Positions 15,573 to 20,835 of a stretch of 22,781 nucleotides of DNA are shown here, in pieces. The notes below the pieces were generated by a model. The model had not been told where the DNA came from and ran no database searches. It worked only from the letters and a program-made list of their open reading frames with translations. The DNA comes from Clostridiaceae bacterium. Lineage in GTDB: Bacteria > Bacillota > Clostridia > Oscillospirales > Acutalibacteraceae. Position 1 is the first letter of the stretch; each line of letters begins with the position of its first letter. The translations under genes were made by a program, and so were the position numbers. The stretch lies in contig JAEDEQ010000024.1 in the NCBI GenBank assembly GCA_016293225.1, forward strand, positions 1 to 22,781, read 5' to 3'.

Positions 15573-16760
15573 TCAGATAATTTTGTATTTTTTCATAAGC
15601 TCAGTCCGTTCCTTTGCAATTTTAAGGCTCTGAGCAGGCGTTCCGTTTGTTTCTCTCTTGAAAAGAACCGAAAAAACATATTTCACAATGCGTACCAAAG
15701 CGAAAAACGGATACAGCCATTTATACCGCGCAACAAGCGGATAAGAAGCGGCAAGCGTTTCCCTTTGCGGAAACAGCGCCGTTATCAGCGGACTGCGTTT
15801 TTTCTTGCCGGCAGCGGAAAGGGTGAGCGCGGCGCTGTGCTGCCTTGAGCTTTCTCCCCTGCCGAAAATACCTGCTTCAAGAATATCCTCAAGAAGCTCC
15901 TTTGTTTCAACCTTACGGTCAAGGGACTCGAAAGCAATGTCCTCAAAGGCGAGGTATTCGCGCGCAATATTTACAATTCCCTCAAAAAACACCCACGCGT
16001 TCAGCTTTGAAAGGTCGCTTTGCAGCTTTTCAAAGTCAATGCAGTTCTTATACTTCCTGAGGTAAACGGCAATGTCGCAGACCTGCCTTATGCCGAAGCC
16101 GCACCTTATGAAGTGCTTGAACGCATGGCAGACAAGATACAGAATTGTGCTTTGCGCGTCAAGCGTCAGCACCTCGGCGCCGTTTATTTCCGTCCAACAG
16201 GTGTTTTCACTCTCAGTCTCAAAAAGAGCCTTGAGCGTTTCGCCGAGTGCTCCGCTCTCGCAGAAAAGGGAGGTATGCGCTTCAATAACCAGACCTGTTT
16301 CGGGATCGGAATAGGTTCTTTCGTTTATACCGGTTCTTTTAAGCTCAAAGCCGAGACCCTTTATTGCTTTTTCAAAGCGTTCTTCCTCCTGCTTTGAGAT
16401 AAGCAGATCCTCATCTCCGGAGGGGCGCAGATCTCCATCGGCATAAAGCGCGCGCAGCGTTACGCCCTTGACGCAAACGGGGCGGAAATTGAGCGAAAGA
16501 AGTTTTTCATAAACCGACAGAAATTTTGCGCTTTTAACGGTCTGCGCAAGATAGCAGCTTATTGCGGCGGACTTTTCCCTTTTAAAAAGCTCGTCTGAAG
16601 CGCAGCTCGGAAACAAAACGTTGCAAATAAGCGGCAGGATATTATGCTTACGGGCAAGGGAAAAAATTTCCGGAAGATTAACCTTTGAAACAGAAAGTTC
16701 GCCGTCCGGATTAAAATGTTGCGCTATAATTCTTAAAAATTCCCTTTCAGAAACATTCAT
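15573..16760 (-). CDS. NTP_transf_5-type nucleotidyltransferase family protein
   Basis: A 395-residue cytosolic protein, first gene of the long operon. The nucleotidyltransferase palm is visible: VCVKGVTLRALYADGDLRPSGDEDLL (key residues Lys98-Gly99, Arg112, Gly115-Asp116-x-Asp118) followed by VIEAHTSL, which may supply the third acidic ligand. This matches the 'uncharacterised nucleotidyltransferase' family (PF14907) by pattern. The rest is helical with no motif I recognise. The target is unknown; members occur with small S24/S26 peptidases, as here, and with polysaccharide or peptide-maturation genes. The ATG at 16760 follows AGGA closely and lies about 40 bases downstream of a near-consensus sigma-A promoter. 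Confidence 0.78.
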   Translation of the reverse strand: MNVSEREFLRIIAQHFNPDGELSVSKVNLPEIFSLARKHNILPLICNVLFPSCASDELFKREKSAAISCYLAQTVKSAKFLSVYEKLLSLNFRPVCVKGVTLRALYADGDLRPSGDEDLLISKQEEERFEKAIKGLGFELKRTGINERTYSDPETGLVIEAHTSLFCESGALGETLKALFETESENTCWTEINGAEVLTLDAQSTILYLVCHAFKHFIRCGFGIRQVCDIAVYLRKYKNCIDFEKLQSDLSKLNAWVFFEGIVNIAREYLAFEDIAFESLDRKVETKELLEDILEAGIFGRGESSRQHSAALTLSAAGKKKRSPLITALFPQRETLAASYPLVARYKWLYPFFALVRIVKYVFSVLFKRETNGTPAQSLKIAKERTELMKKYKII

Positions 16761-16800
16761 TCCTGCACCACCGTTTTACACCAAGATAATAAACTAAATA

Positions 16801-16830
16801 ATTATAGCATAAAGTATCGTCAGATGTAAA
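16801..16830 (-). promoter_or_regulatory. Sigma-A promoter of the polysaccharide operon
   Basis: On the minus strand, TTTACA (16825-16830) and a perfect TATAAT (16801-16806) are separated by 18 bases, and TGC before the -10 adds an extended -10 element. Transcription should start near 16794, leaving a leader of only about 33 bases before the ATG at 16760, so there is no room for a riboswitch or long anti-termination leader. No second promoter of comparable quality was noticed inside the operon, although I did not scan every coding base. Confidence 0.8.
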
Positions 16831-17009
16831 CAAAAAAGCGTCTGTTTTTAGGATAAAACCGAGGAAAACAGAGGAAAAATGTCGAGCTTTTTATGCATTT
16901 TGAAATATCATCAGAATTATTAAAAATAATATTTCCAAGCTTCATTCAAACGGTACGCAAACTCCTTTTTTAGCAGTTATTATAAAGAAAAAATCCATTT
17001 CTGAGCAGA

Positions 17010-17043
17010 AAAAAACGGGCTGTCTGCTTTGCAAACACGCCCC
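17010..17043 (-). terminator. Rho-independent terminator after the VanZ gene
   Basis: On the minus strand a GC-rich hairpin forms from GGGCGTGTTTGC and GCAGACAGCCC around an AAA loop, with one bulge and one G-U pair, and is followed by CG and a run of seven Ts. It begins about 35 bases after the VanZ stop at 17078 and separates that unit from the polysaccharide operon promoter. Confidence 0.8.
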
Positions 17044-17077
17044 GAAAACTCATATTATTATGATGTATTGTAATATT

Positions 17078-17581
17078 TCATTCGGCAGGATTTCTGCTTT
17101 TCTTCCTCTTGAAAAGCTTCAAAAGAAGCAGACAAAGCAAAATCGCTGCGCCTGCGCCGAGCAAGGCTCCGGCGGAATCAACGCAGACATCGGAAAGCTG
17201 ACCGCTCCTTCCCTCAACAAAAAGCTGATGAAATTCATCGGTCGCGGCGTAGAAAACGGTAAAGGCAAACGCTGCGGCAAAATTCTTCGGCTTCACGCCG
17301 AAGCTTGCCGCAAAAAGCGAGCACAAAAACGAAAGCGCGGCAAATTCCGCCATATGCGCTCCCTTGCGCACGGCAAAGCTTAAGGAAGCCACAAGGCTCT
17401 CCTTTTCCTGCGGCGAAAGGGAGTCGAACCTGCTCACAAGCGCTTTGCAAAGGACGGTTATGAAGCCGGCGCTTGTTTCATCGGATTGAACCGCCTTTTG
17501 CGCGGAAAGGCAAAAAATCGCCGCCATGTTAAGTACTATAAGCACCGCCAAAATTATTCTTATGATTTTCCGTCTATTCAT
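17078..17581 (-). CDS. VanZ family membrane protein
   Basis: A 167-residue membrane protein with four hydrophobic segments and the standard short VanZ signature: VRKGAHMAEFAALSFL (about 71-86), then DEFHQLFVEGRSGQLSDVCVDSAG (key residues Asp-Glu, His-Gln, Arg, Asp-Val, Asp-x-x-Gly) and a glycine-rich last helix with a KRKKS tail. Function is unknown beyond the family link to low-level teicoplanin resistance and envelope biology. It resembles the minimal one-domain VanZ proteins more than the longer gene at 64-678 does. The ATG at 17581 has a weak AAGG upstream. It lies 91 bases after the membrane-protein gene on the same strand and ends at a strong terminator, so the two are probably cotranscribed. 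Confidence 0.87.
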   Translation of the reverse strand: MNRRKIIRIILAVLIVLNMAAIFCLSAQKAVQSDETSAGFITVLCKALVSRFDSLSPQEKESLVASLSFAVRKGAHMAEFAALSFLCSLFAASFGVKPKNFAAAFAFTVFYAATDEFHQLFVEGRSGQLSDVCVDSAGALLGAGAAILLCLLLLKLFKRKKSRNPAE

Positions 17582-17672
17582 GAGCCTTATTTTTCTTCCT
17601 TTTCTTTCTCCGGTCTGCGGCCTGTTACGGCTTGCAGCAGAGTACTGCTTTAACTATACCCGAAAACGACCG

Positions 17673-18383
17673 TTAAATCAACCTTTCGGCAAAAATTGCC
17701 TCAGTAAGCTTATAATAGCTCCAGACATACGCGGAGGGAAAGATAAAAAGACAAAGCAAAAACCAACCGGAAAAGCTTCTGCGCAGGCCGAGAAAGCTTT
17801 CAATGTTTCCGTCAGACTTTTGAAAGCTCATTTTTATACTCTGCGCAATTGTGCAACTGCCGGAGCAGTAAATATACGGTGCGAGAAAAAGAAGAGCGGA
17901 AAAGCGCCTGTAAAAAATTGCTCCCAACACCAAAAGGGAAACGGCAAACGCCCCCATTACCGCAACGGCGTTTAGCGGAATCTCATTGCTCACAGCTTTT
18001 GCAATACAAAAAATCATTGCCGAAAACGGCAAAAGGCAGAATAAAAACAGTCCTGCCCTTATCACAGCAAGCAAAAACTCCAGCACCGCCGCGCTTATCG
18101 CTGAACCGAACCTCCGCTTTTTATCTTTTCTTACAAGAAATAAGTGAGCATTAAAAGCCCTGAAAAACAAAAGCAGAACGGCCGAAACGGCGGCAAGGAT
18201 TGCAAAAGTAAGCCATAAATTATTGCGCAAGGCGGCAGAAAAACCCGAACGGTCAAGCAATAACAGAGTTGCAAAAGGCAGAACAAGCAAAAAGCATTCG
18301 GTAAAAAAGGCAAGGAACGCTTTTTTCCTCTTTGTGCAAAGCGCCGCCTTTGCCTCAAGGCGCAGTTCTTTGTTCACAGTCAT
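17673..18383 (-). CDS. Multi-spanning membrane protein, DUF975-like C-terminal pattern
   Basis: A 236-residue protein with about five or six hydrophobic segments and a basic cytoplasmic N-terminus (KELRLEAKAAL). The C-terminal part, with SIKMSFQKSDG, then FLGLRRSFSGWFLLCLF and PSAYVWSYYKLTEAIFAE, resembles the S-x-x-x-M/F…LSF-x-x-W-x-LL…P-Y-x-x-T-x-A-x-F pattern of DUF975-type Firmicutes membrane proteins. That similarity is from memory and only partial, so I give no function. The ATG at 18383 is preceded by a poor ribosome site; a GTG directly before it is equally possible. No clear promoter was found upstream. Confidence 0.7.
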   Translation of the reverse strand: MTVNKELRLEAKAALCTKRKKAFLAFFTECFLLVLPFATLLLLDRSGFSAALRNNLWLTFAILAAVSAVLLLFFRAFNAHLFLVRKDKKRRFGSAISAAVLEFLLAVIRAGLFLFCLLPFSAMIFCIAKAVSNEIPLNAVAVMGAFAVSLLVLGAIFYRRFSALLFLAPYIYCSGSCTIAQSIKMSFQKSDGNIESFLGLRRSFSGWFLLCLFIFPSAYVWSYYKLTEAIFAERLI

Positions 18384-18427
18384 CACCGACCGTATTTTTG
18401 ACAGAACAAAAGCTTTCTAAACAAAAC

Positions 18428-18460
18428 TGACGAAGCTGCCGTGCTTTTCGGCCGGCGTCA
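18428..18460 (-). terminator. Possible weak terminator after the short Big_2 gene
   Basis: About 17 bases beyond the stop at 18477, the minus strand can pair TGACG with CGTCA and an inner CGG with CCG across a bulge, followed by GTTTTGTTT. The stem is interrupted and the T-run broken, so this is tentative. Confidence 0.3.
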
Positions 18461-18476
18461 TTATTGGATTGTCAAT

Positions 18477-19100
18477 TCAAAAGGCGGCTTTTAAATGGTA
18501 ATATCCGTCAGCCGGACGAACGGAAGAAACAAAAAGAGAATCAGGAGCGTATGTTCTATCCGAATAAAGCACGGCGCCTGCCCTGACTATAACCTTGCAA
18601 AGGTACCTGCTTTTTCCGACCTCGGCAATAATATTTACGCTGCCGGGATTCAGCGCCTTAACAATACCGTTTTCGGTAACGGAGGCAATCCTCCTGTTGC
18701 TTGATTTCCATTTGACGTGCCGCCCGGTTCCGATAAGCTTCAAGGCAAAGTTTTTGCCCACGGGAACAATCTTTTTGACCGAAGAAATCTTCGGAGACTC
18801 AACGGTAACGCGGCACTTATAGACCTTCCTCCCGACTCTGGCGCTGACTGTTGCGGCGCCGGAACTTTTGCCTTTGACAACCCCGTTTTTGCTGACGGAG
18901 ACAATACTTTTGTTGCCGGACTTCCACTTGGGAGGTTCTTTGGCTCCGGAGAGCCTGAGCTTATACGTTTCTCCGACCGAAACAGTGATTTTTGATTTAT
19001 TCAGCTTTATCGACGCAGCTTCGGCCGCCGGAGCAAAAAATGTTACCATAATAACCGCGGAAAGCAGCACAACGAAAAGTCTTTTTAAAGCATTTTTCAC
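18477..19100 (-). CDS. Secreted two-repeat Big_2 (bacterial Ig-like) protein, short paralogue
   Basis: A 207-residue exported protein. A Sec signal peptide (basic VKNALKRL, hydrophobic core, cleavage likely near AEA-AS at about residue 29) is followed by two Ig-like Big_2 repeats: the first from about ASIKLNKSKITVSVG to YKCRVTVE, the second from ISSVKKIVPVG to YLCKVIVR. A 30-odd residue tail ends the protein with no anchor. I chose the GTG at 19100 because AAGGGGG lies seven bases upstream and the signal peptide begins there; extending to a TTG at 19166 adds a non-signal-like segment. It is a clear paralogue of the next gene, but lacks that protein's C-terminal domain. Likely a wall-associated or adhesive protein; no ligand can be inferred. 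Confidence 0.82.
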   Translation of the reverse strand: MKNALKRLFVVLLSAVIMVTFFAPAAEAASIKLNKSKITVSVGETYKLRLSGAKEPPKWKSGNKSIVSVSKNGVVKGKSSGAATVSARVGRKVYKCRVTVESPKISSVKKIVPVGKNFALKLIGTGRHVKWKSSNRRIASVTENGIVKALNPGSVNIIAEVGKSRYLCKVIVRAGAVLYSDRTYAPDSLFVSSVRPADGYYHLKAAF

Positions 19101-19137
19101 GTTCCAACCCCCTTTTGTCCTAACTGCATAAGCTTTT

Positions 19138-19166
19138 TTATTAATCAATGGAAACTTAAAAATCAA
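19138..19166 (-). promoter_or_regulatory. Possible sigma-A promoter for the short Big_2 gene
   Basis: On the minus strand TTGATT (19161-19166) and TAATAA (19138-19143) are 17 bases apart. A start near 19131 would leave a leader of about 30 bases before the GTG at 19100. Both boxes deviate from consensus, but spacing and position fit, and a hairpin separates it from the upstream gene. Confidence 0.4.
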
Positions 19167-19174
19167 GATGAACC

Positions 19175-19203
19175 TTGCCCCCGCTCAGAGTGAACGAGGG
19201 CAA
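19175..19203 (-). terminator. Hairpin after the long Big_2 gene, probable terminator
   Basis: Thirteen bases past the stop at 19216, the minus-strand RNA can form a 9-bp stem from TTGCCCTCG and CGGGGGCAA with one U-G pair and an 11-base loop. The G-U pair becomes a C-A mismatch on the plus strand, so the structure suits minus-strand RNA. The following T-rich stretch is delayed, so termination may be partial, letting some transcripts read into the short paralogue. Confidence 0.42.
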
Positions 19204-19215
19204 AAAAACGGTAAA

Positions 19216-20406
19216 TTAATAGGTGAATGTGAGCAGTTCGGTGGCAGTTCCGACAAAGGCGATGTCGAAAAGACCGAAAGAGGCTGACAGCTTCATAGGC
19301 ATATTGATCTGAAGCTTTGAAAGCTTTCCGTTTGCGCCGACCGTTGCCTGAACCGTTGTTCCGGTGAGGGCAAGTTTGATGTCCATCTGCATATCGTCCA
19401 TACCGAAGTCCGCCGTACCGAGTGAAGAATCACAGATGGAATTGTTGGCGGGGGTTGCGGAGAATTTCTTTCCGTCATACTTTGAGGTCTCGCTGATAAG
19501 AGCGACAGTCAGCGTATATCCTCCGTCCGCATTTTTCACTGTTTTTGCAGACTTGATATATTTGCCCTGAAGAGCAGCGGCTCTGTTCTCCGGCGGAATA
19601 TAGGCGTTGAGAGTGATATACTGATCTCCGACAAGGGTCTTTCCGTCGGTAAAGCGGCGCGTAGCCTTGCTCTGCTCGTTGATGCCTTCGGTAAGCTCCT
19701 TGACGTCGTCGCCGAGAAGCTTTTTCAAAAGCTCCAGCATCGTCTTGCTTATCTGCGGCTTCATATTAAGCTTTTCCTCGCGGTAAACAGTTATGTTCTT
19801 CTCTTTTTTGAGGTTATTGATGAGCGCGTTATACTGTGCCGCCGCCTTATCCTTTTCGGAAACAACGGGCGCCGGCTTTGCCTTTACGGTTAAACGGCAA
19901 ACATAGCTCTTTCCTCCGAGCTTTGCGGTTATTTTAACGCTGCCTGCCCTGAGCGTTTTAACAACACCCTTTTTGCTTACAGTGGCAATCTTTTTGTTGC
20001 TTGTGTACCACTTGACGGTACGCTTTGTTCCGTTCAGCTTAAGAGCAAAGCTTGTTCCTGCGGTAACGGTCTTTTTTGTGCTTGAAAGCTTGGGCGCTTC
20101 AACCGTAACCTTGCATTTATATTTTTTCTTTCCGATTTTTGCCGTGATGGTCGCGGTGCCCTTTTTGAGACCCTTGACAACACCTTTCTTTGTGACGGAG
20201 ACGATTTTTTTGTTTGAGCTGCTCCATTGAGGAGTTTTCTTGGTTCCGGAAACTTTCAGATTGTAGGTCTGGCCGACAACGAGAACTATCTTCGTTTTGT
20301 TCAGCCTGACCGAAGCCGCCGAAGCCTGAAACGCCGGAATGAGCATCGTTGTCATGAGGATAACGGCCGAGATTAAAGCTAAAAGCCTTTTGGTGATTGA
20401 TTGCAT
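19216..20406 (-). CDS. Secreted two-repeat Big_2 (bacterial Ig-like) protein with unassigned C-terminal domain
   Basis: A 396-residue exported protein. A signal peptide (MQSITKRLLALISAVILM…, cleavage near ASA-AS about residue 31) precedes two Big_2 repeats with the motifs SSNKKIVSVTKKGVVKGL/YKCKVTVE and TSNKKIATVSKKGVVKTL/YVCRLTVK. From about residue 175 a distinct 220-residue domain follows, rich in beta-strand patterns, beginning AAAQYNALINNLKKEKNITVY and ending in alternating hydrophobic strands. I do not recognise it; lipoprotein-like amphipathic folds are one possibility. No LPxTG or transmembrane anchor is present. The protein is lysine-rich and probably basic. The ATG at 20406 is chosen since AAAGGA lies 11 bases upstream; the ATG at 20418 abuts the ribosome site but remains possible. 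Confidence 0.82.
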   Translation of the reverse strand: MQSITKRLLALISAVILMTTMLIPAFQASAASVRLNKTKIVLVVGQTYNLKVSGTKKTPQWSSSNKKIVSVTKKGVVKGLKKGTATITAKIGKKKYKCKVTVEAPKLSSTKKTVTAGTSFALKLNGTKRTVKWYTSNKKIATVSKKGVVKTLRAGSVKITAKLGGKSYVCRLTVKAKPAPVVSEKDKAAAQYNALINNLKKEKNITVYREEKLNMKPQISKTMLELLKKLLGDDVKELTEGINEQSKATRRFTDGKTLVGDQYITLNAYIPPENRAAALQGKYIKSAKTVKNADGGYTLTVALISETSKYDGKKFSATPANNSICDSSLGTADFGMDDMQMDIKLALTGTTVQATVGANGKLSKLQINMPMKLSASFGLFDIAFVGTATELLTFTY

Positions 20407-20462
20407 TTTGCTTATCATCCTTTCTGTATAAGATTTGTCGGCAAGAGCCGCCGGCTAATTTG

Positions 20463-20492
20463 ATTATATAACCTGACAAAACCGTTTGTCAA
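20463..20492 (-). promoter_or_regulatory. Consensus sigma-A promoter for the long Big_2 gene
   Basis: On the minus strand a perfect TTGACA (20487-20492) and a perfect TATAAT (20463-20468) are separated by 18 bases; TATATA two bases closer is an overlapping alternative -10. The start site near 20456 would give a leader of about 50 bases. Such a close match predicts strong, largely constitutive expression of the Big_2 protein. Confidence 0.85.
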
Positions 20493-20600
20493 TGAAAGAC
20501 AGAAAAAATTCATTTCCAAATTTATCCTCAGCCGTATGTAACAGTGTACTTCTCATCGCTCAGAGCGACCGCTTTTCCAACAGTTAATCGACAAAATTCC

Positions 20601-20630
20601 GAAAATGAGTAAAAATGCATAAAAATGCCG
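20601..20630. repeat. Three 10-base A-tract units in helical phase
   Basis: The successive units GAAAATGAGT, AAAAATGCAT and AAAAATGCCG put A-tracts exactly ten bases apart, and further A-runs follow at about 20645-20657 before the rightward promoter. Phased A-tracts bend DNA, and A-rich DNA upstream of a -35 can act as an UP element. Whether the three units arose by duplication or by chance is unclear. Confidence 0.5.
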
Positions 20631-20664
20631 GCTGAAATTTGTTCAAAAAAAGCAAATTTTAGTA

Positions 20665-20693
20665 TTGATTTCTAAGATAAAATCGTGTAATAT
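20665..20693 (+). promoter_or_regulatory. Probable sigma-A promoter for the VWA gene
   Basis: TTGATT (20665-20670) and TAATAT (20688-20693) lie 17 bases apart on the plus strand, preceded by A-rich DNA. Transcription would start near 20700 and give a leader of about 135 bases to the ATG at 20836. The match is moderate, which leaves room for regulation. Confidence 0.55.
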
Positions 20694-20707
20694 CTTAATT
20701 ATTAAGA
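20693..20707. promoter_or_regulatory. Inverted repeat over the predicted start site (possible operator)
   Basis: A perfect 6-base palindrome, TCTTAA-tta-TTAAGA, starts at the last base of the predicted -10 and covers the predicted start of transcription. The position suits a repressor site, but AT-rich palindromes of this length also arise by chance. Confidence 0.3.
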
Positions 20708-20732
20708 ATTCTGTTTTGTATTTAAAATCGAC

Positions 20733-20793
20733 ATCTGTCTGAGCAAAAAAATGACGAAAGGAGAGGCAAAAAATTTTCATCAATCGGACAGGT
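20733..20793 (+). promoter_or_regulatory. Long-range stem in the VWA gene leader enclosing an unused ribosome site
   Basis: ATCTGTCTGA (20733-20742) can pair with TCGGACAGGT (20784-20793), giving ten consecutive pairs including two G-U. The enclosed loop of about 41 bases contains AAAGGAGAGG (20756-20765), a near-perfect anti-16S site with no ATG, GTG or TTG at usable distance. The working ribosome site, GGAGG at 20821-20825, lies outside the stem. It does not match a riboswitch class I know. Confidence 0.35.
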
Positions 20794-20835
20794 TTTGATA
20801 AAAAAACAAAAAAACAATGTGGAGGAAAAAGAAAA

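Larger units (their letters stand above)
16761..17077. other. Intergenic region between the polysaccharide operon and the upstream VanZ gene
   Basis: This 317-base AT-rich stretch has no supportable gene. It holds the operon promoter at its left end and the terminator of the VanZ gene at its right end. Between them (about 16831-17010) there is an imperfect direct repeat (GAGGAAAACA then GAGGAAAAAT at about 16861-16880) and several A/T runs. An AAAGGAG on the minus strand near 16970 has no start codon at suitable distance. I see no tRNA, ncRNA or operator that I would defend there. Confidence 0.6.
20407..20835. other. Divergent control region between the long Big_2 gene and the VWA gene
   Basis: This gene-free stretch holds two diverging promoters: leftward at 20463-20492 and rightward at 20665-20693. 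Between them, 20493-20660 contains no convincing frame. It includes a short hairpin-like CGCTCAGAGCG near 20557 and three consecutive 10-base units with A-tracts at 20601-20630. To the right of the second promoter lies a leader of about 135 bases with an inverted repeat at its start and a long-range stem, entered separately. Confidence 0.6.

Noticed and set aside
17415..17440. Minus-strand GGTTCGACTCCC, resembling a tRNA T-arm
   Set aside because: It lies in frame inside the VanZ gene (coding Arg-Phe-Asp-Ser), and no acceptor, D-arm or anticodon stem surrounds it.
17582..17672. Possible separate promoter for the right-hand VanZ gene (TATAGT on the minus strand)
   Set aside because: No -35 at acceptable spacing; the gene is more simply cotranscribed with the membrane-protein gene upstream.
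20751..20798. Fifteen-codon plus-strand ORF (MTKGEAKNF…) in the VWA gene leader
   Set aside because: No ribosome site precedes it; the strong AAAGGAGAGG lies inside it rather than upstream. Kept only as part of the leader-structure observation.
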